Translations under genes and position numbers: made by a program
Shown here: positions 25,226 to 34,100 of the stretch, piece by piece
How the letters are laid out: every line of letters begins with the position of its first letter
Position numbering within the stretch: the stretch's first letter is position 1
Origin: Acidobacteriota bacterium
GTDB taxonomy: Bacteria > Acidobacteriota > Terriglobia > Bryobacterales > Bryobacteraceae
Assembly (NCBI GenBank): GCA_005808475.1
Contig: SYLY01000227.1
Coordinates: 1 to 46,459, forward strand
Length of the DNA stretch: 46,459 nucleotides
Direction of reading: 5' to 3'
Notes under the pieces: generated by a model
The model's input: the letters and a program-made list of their open reading frames with translations, nothing else
Database searches by the model: none
Told to the model about the DNA's origin: nothing

Positions 25226-26521
25226 ATGCTTCGCTCTTTCCTTTGCGCCGCCTGGGCCGCGGCCGTCCTGGCTCAGGACACGCCCGTGGCCTTGACTGGC
25301 GCGAGGCTCATCCCGGTCGCCGGACCCGAGATCGCCAACGGCACGCTGGTGGTCGAACGCGGCAAGATCGTGGCCGCCGGCCCCGCCGCCTCCGTGCGCA
25401 TCCCCGCTAACGCCCGCCGCATCGACGCGGCGGGCAAGACGATCATGCCGGGGCTGGTCGACACGCATAGCCATATCGGAGGCGTCGATGGCGGCGATTC
25501 CAGCGCGTCGCTCCACCCCGACGTCCGCGCAATGGACTCCGTCGACGTCCGCGACACCCGCTTCCACAAAGCTCGCGCCGGCGGCATCACCACGGTCAAC
25601 ATCATGCCGGGATCCGGACTCCTGCTCAGCGGCCAGACCATCTACCTGAAGCTGCGCGAAGGCAAGACCATCGACGACCTCTTCATTCCCGGCGCCGGCG
25701 GGCAGCCCATGGGCGGCATGAAGATGGCGAATGGCACCAATCCGCGCGGCGCCCCGCCGCGTCCCGGGACGCGCGCCAAAGCCGCCGCCATGGCTCGCGA
25801 ATTGTTCATCAAGGCCGTGGAATACCGCGCCAAGGTGCGCGCTGCCGGCAGCGATGCGTCCAAACTGCCCCCGCGCGACCTCCGCATGGAAGGCATGGGC
25901 GAAGTGCTCGACCGCAAGCGCGTCGTCCACTTCCACACCCACCGTCACGACGACATCCTCACCGTGCTGCGGCTTCAGAAGGAATTCGGATTCAAATTGG
26001 TGCTCCAGCACGTGAGCGACGGCTGGGCCGTGCCGGACGAGATCGCGGCCGCGAAAGCGCCGTGCTCGATCATCCTGATCGATTCGCCCGGCGGCAAGAT
26101 CGAGGCCAAGGACAATCAGTGGGCCACCGGCGCCGCGCTCGAGAAGGCCGGAGCGGTGGTGGGCTTCCACACCGACGACGGCGTCACCGACTCGCGCCTG
26201 TTCCTGCGCATGGCCGGACTCGCCGTTCGCGCCGGAATGTCGAGAGAGATGGCGATCCGCGGCATGACCATGGCCGGCGCTTCGATGCTCGAGATGCAAG
26301 ATCGTGTGGGCTCCCTGGAGCCGGGCAAAGACGCCGACTTCGTCGTACTGTCCGGCGACCCGCTCAGCGTCTATACTCATGTGCTCGAGACGTGGGTCGA
26401 AGGCAGGAAGCTGTTCGACCGCGCGGATCCCAAACACCGGCTCTATCAGGTAGGGGGACAGGGCGCGAGCGACGGCGAGTCCGCGCTGCATCTGCACGAC
26501 GACGAGGAGGAAGGGCAATGA
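25226..26521 (+). CDS. Secreted amidohydrolase family protein (complete metal site)
   Basis: A 431-aa imidazolonepropionase/prolidase-like amidohydrolase. A signal peptide (MLRSFLCAAWAAAVLAQ) precedes the beta-sandwich part and PGLVDTHSHIGG, with the HxH ligands H81 and H83. Other candidate ligands lie in HFHTHRHDDI (235-243), LQHVSDGW and GFHTDDGVTDSR. The C-terminus has the usual SLEPGKDADFVVLSGDPL. It ends in an acidic, His-containing tail (ALHLHDDEEEGQ). The next gene, a shorter paralogue without the HxH, overlaps by 4 nt (ATGA), implying coupled synthesis and perhaps a hetero-oligomer. Substrate unknown. Confidence 0.9.
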   Translation: MLRSFLCAAWAAAVLAQDTPVALTGARLIPVAGPEIANGTLVVERGKIVAAGPAASVRIPANARRIDAAGKTIMPGLVDTHSHIGGVDGGDSSASLHPDVRAMDSVDVRDTRFHKARAGGITTVNIMPGSGLLLSGQTIYLKLREGKTIDDLFIPGAGGQPMGGMKMANGTNPRGAPPRPGTRAKAAAMARELFIKAVEYRAKVRAAGSDASKLPPRDLRMEGMGEVLDRKRVVHFHTHRHDDILTVLRLQKEFGFKLVLQHVSDGWAVPDEIAAAKAPCSIILIDSPGGKIEAKDNQWATGAALEKAGAVVGFHTDDGVTDSRLFLRMAGLAVRAGMSREMAIRGMTMAGASMLEMQDRVGSLEPGKDADFVVLSGDPLSVYTHVLETWVEGRKLFDRADPKHRLYQVGGQGASDGESALHLHDDEEEGQ

Positions 26522-27699
26522 GAACGCTTGCCGCGCTTCTGCTCCCCGCGCTGGCCTGCGCGCAATTGGCTATTCGAGGCGGGGTGGTCCACACGATGGC
26601 CGGACCGGCGATCCGCGACGGTGTCGTGCTGGTGCGGGACGGGAAAATCGAGCGCGTGGGGCCGGCGTCGCAAGTGCGCATCCCCACCGGTTACTCCACG
26701 CTGAACGCCGAAGTGGTCACGCCCGGACTGATCGACGCGCGCACGGTGATCGGGCTGACCGGCTACCTCAACCAGCCGCACGATCAGGAGCAAGTGGAGC
26801 GCTCGGCGGCGATCCAACCGGAACTGCGCGCCATCGACGCGTACAATCCCCGCGAGACGCTGGTGGGCTTCGTGCGCGAACTGGGCGTTACCACCATTCA
26901 CACCGGCCACGGTCCGCTGGCGCTGGTGAGCGGACAGACGATGATCGCCAAGACGCGCGGCAACTCGCCCGAGAAGGCGGTGATCGCGCCGGAAGCGATG
27001 GTGGCGGCGGCGCTGGGCGACGCGGGCAAGGCGGAATCCTGCAAGTCGCCGGGGACGCGCGCCAAGGCCGTGGCGTTGCTCCGCGCGGAGTTGATCAAGG
27101 CCCGCGAATACGCGGCGAACACCAAGCCGGACCGTCCGCGCGACCTGCGGCTGGAGACGCTGGCGAAGGTGCTCTCGCGAGAGCGGCCGCTATTGATCCA
27201 CGCGAATCGAGCCTACGACATCCTGACCGCGCTACGTCTGGCGCGCGAGTTCAATTTCAAGCTGGTGCTCGATGGCGCGGCCGAAGCGCGCCAGGTGATC
27301 GACGCGCTGAAGTCGTCCGGCGTCCCGGTCATTCTGCATCCCACCATGCAACGCACCGGCGGCGAAACCGCGAATCTGAGCCGGGAAACGGCGGCCACGC
27401 TCGACAAGGCGGGGATCGCCTTCGCCATCCAGAGCGGATTCGAGAGCTACGTACCCAAGACGCGCGTGGTGCTGTTCGAGGCGGCGCAAGCGGCCGCGAA
27501 CGGGCTGGGAATGGAAGGCGCGTTGCGAGCGGTGACGATCGGAGCGGCGCGCATTCTGGGCATCGACCGACGCGTGGGCTCGCTCGAACCGGGTAAGGAC
27601 GCCGACGTCGCGCTGTACGACGGCGACCCGTTCGAGTACGCCACTCACTGCACCGCCGTCGTGATCGACGGCGAAATCGTCAGCCGCGACAGGAGATAG
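26518..27699 (+). CDS. Degenerate amidohydrolase paralogue lacking the HxH metal motif
   Basis: 393 aa from the ATG at 26518 overlapping the previous stop. Clearly the same fold as its upstream neighbour: signal peptide MRTLAALLLPALACAQ, GVVLVRDGKIERVGPASQVR, and C-terminal SLEPGKDADVALYDGDPF. The strand-1 motif reads PGLIDARTVIG where the partner has PGLVDTHSHIG, so both metal-binding histidines are replaced (A74, T76). The partner's HFHTHRHDD region reads LLIHANRAYD here. It probably does not catalyse alone; a structural or regulatory partner role is inferred. This parallels other tandem secreted amidohydrolase pairs known in Acidobacteria and Bacteroidetes. Confidence 0.88.
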   Translation: MRTLAALLLPALACAQLAIRGGVVHTMAGPAIRDGVVLVRDGKIERVGPASQVRIPTGYSTLNAEVVTPGLIDARTVIGLTGYLNQPHDQEQVERSAAIQPELRAIDAYNPRETLVGFVRELGVTTIHTGHGPLALVSGQTMIAKTRGNSPEKAVIAPEAMVAAALGDAGKAESCKSPGTRAKAVALLRAELIKAREYAANTKPDRPRDLRLETLAKVLSRERPLLIHANRAYDILTALRLAREFNFKLVLDGAAEARQVIDALKSSGVPVILHPTMQRTGGETANLSRETAATLDKAGIAFAIQSGFESYVPKTRVVLFEAAQAAANGLGMEGALRAVTIGAARILGIDRRVGSLEPGKDADVALYDGDPFEYATHCTAVVIDGEIVSRDRR

Positions 27700-27712
27700 G
27701 AGGACAGCCGAA

Positions 27713-29545
27713 ATGTGGCGAATCGCCTGGGGACTGGTTGCGATTCCACTGCTCGCGCAGACGTGCGCGCAGGTCCCCACATACTCGTCGTGCGATTGGG
27801 TGTTCGAGGCCACCGAAGCCGAGATGGCCGCCCATCCGAATCCGTACCTGACCGCCACCGTCCACGCCGAATTCCGCTCCCCGCGCCATCGCGGGACGCT
27901 CGCGCATGGGTTCTGGGACGGCGGCCGGCGCTTCGTGATTCGCTACGCGCCCACCGATCCGGGCGCGTGGGACTTCCGCGTGACCTCCAACATTCCCTCC
28001 ATCAACGGGAGGGCGGAGAAGTTCGACGCGCCCGACTCCGGCTCCGGCGGATTCCTCAAAGCCGAGAACTACCACGCCTGGACGTACGCCGAAAAGCGCA
28101 CCGCGCACCTGTGGATGGGCGACACGTCGTACCGCTTCCCGTGGATCGACCGCGCGGTGTTCGACGCGATGGTGGAGGCTCGCGCGAAGCAGAAGTTCAA
28201 CCACCTGCGCGGACTGCTCATGCATCCCGAGGACAAGTACCGCAAGGCGTACCTGTCGCCAGACCAGCCGAATGTCGAGCACTTCCAGGAGGTCGACAAG
28301 CGGATCCGCGCCCTGAACGCGAAGGGCATCTTCGTGGATCTGGTGCTCGCCGGCGACGAGAACCATCTGGGAAAGATCTTCCCCAACCGGCAGCAACGCG
28401 AACGGTTCATCAAGTACGTGGCGTCGCGTTACACGCCGATGATGATCACTTGGCAGGGCGTGCAGGAGTTCGAGGAGTACAAGGACGGCCGCGCTTTGCT
28501 GGCGGAGATCGCCGAGTACATCGCGAAGTACGACATCCACAACCACCCCCGGTCGACGCACGCCGTGACGACGAGCGCGCCGCTGTTGGCGGATCAGTGG
28601 ATGACGCACGCGATCTATCAGTCGTCGTCGATCGCCCTGGGCGCGGTGGACCGCCAGATCCTGAGGGTTCCGCTCGTGAACGCCGAGTTCGCCTACGAGG
28701 ACAGCGGGGCGGGCAAGTCGCACGGACACCACGTGGACTCGGACACGTTCCGCAAGCGGCTCTGGAACATGACGATGAACGGCATGTACCCCACGTTCGG
28801 TAACACCGGAACCTATGGAGGCAGGAAGTTCGAGGTGGAGGCGAAGCATCTCGAGTCGCCGGGCGCCAAGGCCATGGCCATGTGGTACGAGTTCTTCGAG
28901 GACACCCGGTTCTGGGAACTGCAGCCCTACTTCGAAGTGACGGGCGGACGGGCGCTGTCGCTCGACGGCGTCGAGTACATCGTCTACATCGAGAAGCCCG
29001 GACCGGTCACGGTGGTGACCGAGAAGAAGAAGTACGACGTCTATTGGTACCGGCCCTCCGACGGGGAAACCATCCAGGAGAAAAAGGATTACAAGGGCGA
29101 GCTTTTCGAAGGCACGCCGCCCGACGACAAGAGCGACTGGGTGCTGCATCTGTCGCGCGACGGGCGTAAGCGCGGCATGCTCAAATCCTGGAAGTTCGAA
29201 TCGCGGCGGGTGTACAAACAGCAGGTGGAATCCGATCCGAAGAAGATCCCGTTCGTGGTCGAGACTCCGTCCGGCGACGAGATTCCAGCGGGCAAGCCGG
29301 TGAAGTTCGCTGTGAAGCTGACGCGCGAGACCAAGGCGTCCAAGGCGATGCTGTATGTGTGGACGGTGGAGGCCACGGCGGCGAACCAGGGATACCGTGT
29401 GATCGGAACCGAGCCATCCGGCGAGTTCACCATTCCGGCGGCGATCGCCAGTGAGTTTCCCGCCGTGGCCACGTTGCGGCTCTACGGGATCAACGGCAAC
29501 GGCAAGGTGTATTCGCTGGATCGCGTCGTCAAGGTGACGCGGTGA
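27713..29545 (+). CDS. Secreted DUF5060/DUF4038 glycoside hydrolase-like protein
   Basis: A 610-aa exported protein. The ATG at 27713 is preceded by an AGGAGG-type site, and MWRIAWGLVAIPLLAQTCAQ forms the signal peptide. The N-terminal DUF5060 Ig-like domain covers about 25-130 (VFEATEAEMAAHPNPYLTA, RFVIRYAPTDPGAWDFRVTS). A TIM-barrel DUF4038-type domain follows (WMGDTSYRFPW, FNHLRGLLMHP, FVDLVLAGDENHLG, and VNAEFAYED, where the Glu is a candidate nucleophile). A putative collagen-binding-type C-terminal domain lies near 480-610 (VYWYRPSDGETIQEKK). Related enzymes act on apiose-containing or other plant pectic side chains; the substrate here is not proven. The stop overlaps the tsaB start. 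Confidence 0.83.
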   Translation: MWRIAWGLVAIPLLAQTCAQVPTYSSCDWVFEATEAEMAAHPNPYLTATVHAEFRSPRHRGTLAHGFWDGGRRFVIRYAPTDPGAWDFRVTSNIPSINGRAEKFDAPDSGSGGFLKAENYHAWTYAEKRTAHLWMGDTSYRFPWIDRAVFDAMVEARAKQKFNHLRGLLMHPEDKYRKAYLSPDQPNVEHFQEVDKRIRALNAKGIFVDLVLAGDENHLGKIFPNRQQRERFIKYVASRYTPMMITWQGVQEFEEYKDGRALLAEIAEYIAKYDIHNHPRSTHAVTTSAPLLADQWMTHAIYQSSSIALGAVDRQILRVPLVNAEFAYEDSGAGKSHGHHVDSDTFRKRLWNMTMNGMYPTFGNTGTYGGRKFEVEAKHLESPGAKAMAMWYEFFEDTRFWELQPYFEVTGGRALSLDGVEYIVYIEKPGPVTVVTEKKKYDVYWYRPSDGETIQEKKDYKGELFEGTPPDDKSDWVLHLSRDGRKRGMLKSWKFESRRVYKQQVESDPKKIPFVVETPSGDEIPAGKPVKFAVKLTRETKASKAMLYVWTVEATAANQGYRVIGTEPSGEFTIPAAIASEFPAVATLRLYGINGNGKVYSLDRVVKVTR

Positions 29546-30216
29546 CGCGGATCCTGGCGATCGATACTTCGTCCGATTTCGGCAGTCTGTGTTTGTTGCG
29601 CGAGGGGACCGAGCCCGTCGAGTCGCTGCTGCATTCCGCCGACGGGTTCGCGCACGTGTTGTTCGGACAGTTGGAAACGCTGCTCGGCCGCGCCGGCTGC
29701 TCGATCGGCGATGTCGACTGCTTCGCGGCGGCGAGCGGACCGGGGTCGTTCACCGGGGTTCGGGTGGCGTTGTCCGCGGTCAAGGGACTGGCGGATGCTC
29801 TGGAGCGTCCCGTGGTCACGGTGTCGAATTTGAAGGCTCTGGCCTGGTACGGATCGGCGGCGAAGCGGGCAGTGGTGATCGATGCCCGGCGCGGCGAAGT
29901 CTACGGCGCGGTGTACGGCGCGGGACTCGAGCCGGTGGCGGAAGAGACGGTGGGGAAGTTCGGGGCGTGGCTCGCGTCCCTGCCCGATCCGGCAGAAGGC
30001 GAGTTCGTGTGCGGCGACTTCTCCCCTTTCGCGCCCGCCGCCCGGGCGTCGGCGTGGGCGGAGGTTCCGGTCGTCGCCGCGCCTCGTGGAATCGCGGTCG
30101 CGGTGGCCCACATCGCCCTGGCCGAATACCGCGCGGGCCGGGCGATCGATCCGGCGGGAGCGGACGCCAACTACGTGCGGCGTTCGGACGCCGAACTCCA
30201 CTGGAAAGAGGCCTGA
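29542..30216 (+). CDS. tsaB: tRNA threonylcarbamoyladenosine biosynthesis protein TsaB
   Basis: A 224-aa ASKHA-fold protein that with TsaD and TsaE attaches threonylcarbamoyl to A37 of ANN-decoding tRNAs. The GTG start at 29542 overlaps the stop of the upstream gene (GTGA). It opens with RILAIDTSSDFGSLCLL and has the hallmark AAASGPGSFTGVRVALSAVKGLADAL at about residues 63-88, then VVIDARRGEVYGAVY. No TsaD-type metal motif, as expected for TsaB. Length is normal. It is a housekeeping gene attached to the end of a catabolic operon by translational overlap; it converges with the next gene at a 7-bp gap. Confidence 0.93.
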   Translation: MTRILAIDTSSDFGSLCLLREGTEPVESLLHSADGFAHVLFGQLETLLGRAGCSIGDVDCFAAASGPGSFTGVRVALSAVKGLADALERPVVTVSNLKALAWYGSAAKRAVVIDARRGEVYGAVYGAGLEPVAEETVGKFGAWLASLPDPAEGEFVCGDFSPFAPAARASAWAEVPVVAAPRGIAVAVAHIALAEYRAGRAIDPAGADANYVRRSDAELHWKEA

Positions 30217-30223
30217 TTGCGTC

Positions 30224-31345
30224 CTATTGGAACGCTATCTCGCGGGGGCCTTCCTCGAGGTTGAGGATGCGAATCTTGAGTGGCGCGGGCTTGGCCGCGG
30301 GCGCGATCACCACCGGCTCGGACGCAGGCTGCGGCGCCGGGGCGCCTTTCGCCAACGTGACCGGCGTTGGGGTGCTCCGCTTGGAGCCCGGCCCCGCCGA
30401 GGACTTGATCTTGTCGATGGCCGCCAGCACGTCCTTCTCTTCGAACGCCAGCGACACCATGACGTCGCTTCCGTTGGCGGCGATCTTCAGCCGGTCGAAC
30501 ATTTCGGCGGCTTCGGGGTCCTTGTCCTTGTCAGGTTGGCCCAGTTTGGCCATCAGGTTGAGCGCGGTAGCCATCGCGGAGGCCGACTCGCCCGTCTTGT
30601 TGTGGAAGGCGAAGTCCAGGCCAAGACCCTTCTTGAAGGAGATGCCCCCCTCGAAGCCTTCGGTGTCCTTGAACATCTGCGCCGGACCGGCCGCGCCGGC
30701 CGCGCCTTCGGCCACGTCGCTCGGCGACACTTCGGAGGCGAACCACAGGTCGTAGAGCCCGTCGAGTTCCACGGCGCGGTTCATCAGCGTGGTCGCGGTG
30801 GCGCCGGGATCGGCGGAGTCGTGATGGTCGATGGCGAGCTTCAGCGACGGTCCGTCACCAAGCAGCATCACCTGCGAACTGACCAGCGCCACCAGCATGT
30901 CGTTGGTCTTGCCGCGGCGGAAGATCTCGGCGCTCTTGTAAGCGAAGCGCGCCGCGCCCTTCTCGAGCATGTCCTTGCGCAGAGCGGCCGTGTCGAACTT
31001 GCCTTGAACGGCGATCACGACGGGAGGCTGCTTCTTCGCGGCATTACCCTTGCCGGCAGCCGCGACCGACTCGCCGGTGGTCGAGATCAGCACACGGTCG
31101 ACGCTCGGGAAGAAACCCATGCCCTGGTCGGCGGCTACTTTCTTGAAGCCAGCCCGGTCCATCTCTTTCTGGATGGCCTTGCCCGCGGGAGAGCTGAAAA
31201 TGCGCGTCAGGTCGACGCCCATGTACATCTTGGCGCCCGGATGCGCATACCGCCAGAACGACGGCATGGAAGGCGGATTCGCCTCCGCCGCCGCGGCGAT
31301 GGCGCAAATCGCGAGACTCGCCCCGATCAGACGAAAAGCAAACAT
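30224..31345 (-). CDS. Exported hypothetical protein (no recognised domain)
   Basis: 373 aa from the ATG at 31345, supported by a GGGAG site about 9 nt upstream and a signal peptide (MFAFRLIGASLAICAIAAAAEA). I do not recognise a named domain. The mature part contains MPSFWRYAHPGAKMYMGVDL and a two-fold repeated alpha/beta pattern (PPVVIAVQGKFDTAALRKDML; DMLVALVSSQVMLLGDGPSLKLAI). This type recurs in Acidobacteria proteins that describe "pseudo-variables" such as FEGGISFKKGLGLDFAF. A Pro/Ala-rich segment precedes the C-terminus. The frame is open upstream for about 60 codons but that stretch lacks sense as a protein start. Isolated between tsaB and the HD-GYP gene. Confidence 0.75.
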   Translation of the reverse strand: MFAFRLIGASLAICAIAAAAEANPPSMPSFWRYAHPGAKMYMGVDLTRIFSSPAGKAIQKEMDRAGFKKVAADQGMGFFPSVDRVLISTTGESVAAAGKGNAAKKQPPVVIAVQGKFDTAALRKDMLEKGAARFAYKSAEIFRRGKTNDMLVALVSSQVMLLGDGPSLKLAIDHHDSADPGATATTLMNRAVELDGLYDLWFASEVSPSDVAEGAAGAAGPAQMFKDTEGFEGGISFKKGLGLDFAFHNKTGESASAMATALNLMAKLGQPDKDKDPEAAEMFDRLKIAANGSDVMVSLAFEEKDVLAAIDKIKSSAGPGSKRSTPTPVTLAKGAPAPQPASEPVVIAPAAKPAPLKIRILNLEEGPREIAFQ

Positions 31346-31416
31346 GATGAACTTCTCCCTCGCTGCCAGCTTAGCAGCGGCTACCGCGGTGCACCATCGG
31401 CGAAAGGCCTTAGTCG

Positions 31417-32535
31417 TCATACCTCGAGGAACCGTCTCATCGCCGTGAGCGAAACCTGAAAGCTGTCCGGCCCCGACAAATCGCAGCCAGTGGGCAACGC
31501 TTGCCACAGCTCTGTTTTGCGCAGGCATTCCTGGAACAGCGGCACCAGTTCCGGATCGCGCCAGCCACGCTTGGTCTCGTCATGCATGATGCGGAATGCC
31601 TCGTCCTCCGGCAGAGCCGGCTTGTAGGGACGGGCGGTGGTCAAGGCGTCGAAGATGTCGGCCACCTGCAGGATCCGCGCCAATAGCGGGATCCGTTCGC
31701 CGCTCAACCCGTCCGGATAACCGGTACCGTCCCAGCGCTCGTGATGGCTGCGGATGACGGGCAGCACGTGGGCCAGTGTTTTCATCGGCTTGCAGATCTC
31801 TTCCCCGCGCACCGTGTGCTGCTTCATGACGAACCACTCTTCGTCGTTGAGGGGCCCCTTCTTGAACAGGATCGCGTCGGGCACGCACACCTTGCCGATG
31901 TCGTGCAAATAGCCGCCGCGATAGAGCGCCAGCAGGTCGTTCTGCTGCAGTCCGAGCGCCGCGCCCAGGGCCATGCCGTACTTGGCCAGCCGGTCGCAAT
32001 GGTCCCCGGTATATTTGTCGCGCTTCTCCACCGCTTGCGCCAACGTGAACAGGATGGTCTCGGCTTCCTCGAGCGAGTCGATCGCGGCCTTGTTGCGCAG
32101 CATCGCCCTGACGCGGGTCCGGACCACCTCCGGATGCAGGGGGCGGGTTAGGAACTCGTCCGCGCCGGAACTGATGCCGGCGATCTCGCCCTCGGCGCCC
32201 TGAACGCTGGTCATCATGAGAATCGGAATCAGATGCGTCCTGCGATTGCTCTTGACCTTGGTGCAGAACTCGGGCCCGCTCATCTCGGGCATCATCAGGT
32301 CGACCACCACAAGATCGACCTGCTCCCTCGCGAGAATCTCGAAGGCCTCGGCCGCGCGCGTCGCCTCTAGCAGACGGTACCGCGCCATCTTGAGCATCCC
32401 GCGCAGAACCCGGCGGTTGATGTCGACCGCATCGATGATCAGCACCGATGGAGCGCGATCGATGTCGATCTCGGGGTTGAAATCGAACGGATGGAGCTTG
32501 GCCGCTTCCGACGAGACCAGAGTTTGTGCCGCCAT
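31417..32535 (-). CDS. Response regulator with HD-GYP output domain (c-di-GMP phosphodiesterase)
   Basis: A 372-aa protein: receiver domain at about 30-145 and an HD-GYP domain at about 160-350. The phospho-acceptor is D79 in LVVVDLMMPEMSG. The conserved receiver Lys is Arg here (FLTRPLHP), and the acidic pocket reads IIDAVDIN, with one of the usual adjacent Asp residues missing. HD-GYP motifs are intact: YLHDIGKVCVPD (H211, D212), MKQHTVRGEEIC, and SHHERWDGTGYPDGLSGERIP, so cyclic-di-GMP hydrolysis is expected. No sensor kinase lies adjacent, so it is an orphan regulator. The PilZ-DnaJ protein 13 kb away is a possible c-di-GMP target, but that link is inference. Confidence 0.93.
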   Translation of the reverse strand: MAAQTLVSSEAAKLHPFDFNPEIDIDRAPSVLIIDAVDINRRVLRGMLKMARYRLLEATRAAEAFEILAREQVDLVVVDLMMPEMSGPEFCTKVKSNRRTHLIPILMMTSVQGAEGEIAGISSGADEFLTRPLHPEVVRTRVRAMLRNKAAIDSLEEAETILFTLAQAVEKRDKYTGDHCDRLAKYGMALGAALGLQQNDLLALYRGGYLHDIGKVCVPDAILFKKGPLNDEEWFVMKQHTVRGEEICKPMKTLAHVLPVIRSHHERWDGTGYPDGLSGERIPLLARILQVADIFDALTTARPYKPALPEDEAFRIMHDETKRGWRDPELVPLFQECLRKTELWQALPTGCDLSGPDSFQVSLTAMRRFLEV

Positions 32536-32621
32536 AATACCGTGCTTCTTCTATCGGCGTCCGCTAGACTGACAAATAGTCGCCTCGGCTCGGGAAATCA
32601 CCTTAGTCTCTCTACCCTCAA

Positions 32622-33479
32622 ATGCGCGCCGCCCCCCTCGTTGCCTCCCTTCTCCTCGGCGCCGCGATCCAAGCCCAAACCGGCGCTGTCTACTCCGAGC
32701 CCGTGCCGGGACTGCGCCTCACCCTGGACGTCCACCCGGGGGCCGGTCCGGGACCCCACCCCATCGCGATCGTCATTCCTCGCGCCGATTCATACCTGGC
32801 CTCTTTCCTCGCGCCGGCCGGCTACACGGTGTTCACCGTCGACCATCGCTATCCGCCCGCCGCCAGTTGGCGCGAGATGGCCGGCGACGTACGCCGCGCG
32901 ATCCGCTTCATCCGCCACAACGCTCCCCTCTGGAACGCCGATCCGCGCCGGATCGCGCTGGTGGGCGGACCGGACGATGGCTACCTGGCCAATCTGGTGG
33001 GCGTGATGCTCGGCGATCCCGATCCGCGCGCATCCGATCCCGTCGAACGGGCGAGCGCGGCGGTCCAGGCGGTGGCCGCGTTCTCCGGCTACTCCGATTT
33101 CCGCGGCCAGGAGCCCGGTCCGCGTGTTCGGGCTATGCTCGCGCGAGACATCGAAGCATACGGCGAAAAGCTGGCCTTCTCCGGCGCCTCGCCGGTCATG
33201 CACCTGCGGCCTGGATCGCCGCCGTTCCTGCTGCTCCACGGCGATCGCGACGAGGAGGTCCCGCTCGCGCAATCGACGCACTGGCAGGCCGCGTTGCAGG
33301 CGATGGGCGTGCGTTGCGACCTGATCATCGTCGCGGGGGGCGGCCACGGAACGGAGGAGTGGCATCGTGTGCCGGGCGTCCGCGAATGGGAGCGCGAAAT
33401 GACCGATTGGCTGAATGCCGCCCTCGGTCACGATCGAGACGCGGGTCCTGGGATTCTCGTCCGCCGTCCCGTGCCGTAG
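32622..33479 (+). CDS. Alpha/beta-hydrolase fold protein lacking the catalytic serine
   Basis: 285 aa with a signal peptide (MRAAPLVASLLLGAAIQAQ). The fold is that of secreted BD-FAE/lipase-like esterases: LTLDVHPGAGPGPHPIAIVI, GYTVFTVDHRYPP, DVRRAIRFIRHNA. Where family members have the elbow GGSAGG, this protein has VGGPDDGYLAN (residues 114-123), so no serine is present, and the usual HGGG oxyanion motif is replaced by PRADSY. The Asp (LHGDRDEEVPL) and the His (GGGHGTEEWH) are retained. It is likely non-catalytic or uses another nucleophile; a pseudoenzyme is inferred. It converges with the SEC-C gene. Confidence 0.82.
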   Translation: MRAAPLVASLLLGAAIQAQTGAVYSEPVPGLRLTLDVHPGAGPGPHPIAIVIPRADSYLASFLAPAGYTVFTVDHRYPPAASWREMAGDVRRAIRFIRHNAPLWNADPRRIALVGGPDDGYLANLVGVMLGDPDPRASDPVERASAAVQAVAAFSGYSDFRGQEPGPRVRAMLARDIEAYGEKLAFSGASPVMHLRPGSPPFLLLHGDRDEEVPLAQSTHWQAALQAMGVRCDLIIVAGGGHGTEEWHRVPGVREWEREMTDWLNAALGHDRDAGPGILVRRPVP

Positions 33480-33557
33480 CCCTGGCCCTGGAGGAAGTGC
33501 TGCGCGCGCACGGCAGCGGGCATCGGAGTGGGCGATAGGCTCCGAAGGCCGGCAGGT

Positions 33558-33574
33558 CCGCTCGGATCGAGCGG
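33558..33574. repeat. Short perfect hairpin between convergent genes
   Basis: Arms CCGCTCG and CGAGCGG flank a 3-nt loop; a second hairpin with arms GGTGGG and CCCACC follows at 33579-33595. They sit in the 153-bp gap between the convergent hydrolase and SEC-C genes. No T-tract follows on either strand, so any terminator role is weak. Confidence 0.3.
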
Positions 33575-33632
33575 GCGCGGTGGGCGAACCCCACCGGAAT
33601 CGCCGGACCTTCGTGTTCGAGCTACGGTAGCG

Positions 33633-34100
33633 TCAGCCGCCGCAGCATCGTTTGAACTTCATCGCGGAGCCGCATGGACAGGGCTCGTTGCGGCCGACTT
33701 TCGGCGCCGGGCGGCGGAAAGGCAGTACGCGTGGGGGTTGTTCGGCGCTCGTGTGTTCTTCGCCTGAGGGCTCGGGATCGCCGGAAGCGGCTTCCTGTGT
33801 TTTCAACGACTTCTCGGGTTCGTTTTGCAATCGAATATTTTTTTCGTCCGCAGGTTCCGGCCGGTTTCGCTGGATGGCGCGGAGTTCACGGACGGATCGG
33901 AAGAAGGCGCGCGCGGTGCGATCGCGTTCGGTGAAAGAGGCTTCCGAGCCCATGGCGTCGATTTGACGCAGAGCCGCCGCGGTTACCAGGAGATGGGCGA
34001 AGACGAGTTCCTCGAGGGCGCCCTGGGGACGCAGGTCGAGCCGTAGCCCGTCCGCCATTAGGTCGTGCGCGGAGGCGGCGCCGTTGGTTGCGAATGTCAT
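33633..34100 (-). CDS. SEC-C metal-binding motif protein
   Basis: 155 aa. The ATG at 34100 has AAGGAG 9 nt upstream. The C-terminus [20 protein letters not shown] is a textbook SEC-C zinc motif (CxCx8CC, about residues 136-155), as at the end of SecA. The N-terminal 80 residues ([37 protein letters not shown]) are helical, and the middle is a Glu/Ser/Pro-rich linker. Outside SecA this motif occurs in small proteins of unclear function, often in accessory regions, probably mediating protein or ribosome contact. It stands at the left border of the accessory island. The gene itself is well supported, its job is not. Confidence 0.82.
   Translation of the reverse strand: MTFATNGAASAHDLMADGLRLDLRPQGALEELVFAHLLVTAAALRQIDAMGSEASFTERDRTARAFFRSVRELRAIQRNRPEPADEKNIRLQNEPEKSLKTQEAASGDPEPSGEEHTSAEQPPRVLPFRRPAPKVGRNEPCPCGSAMKFKRCCGG

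Noticed and set aside
33325-33594. Small minus-strand frame at the end of the alpha/beta hydrolase
   Set aside because: Composition-driven shadow without ribosome-binding site or recognisable motifs.
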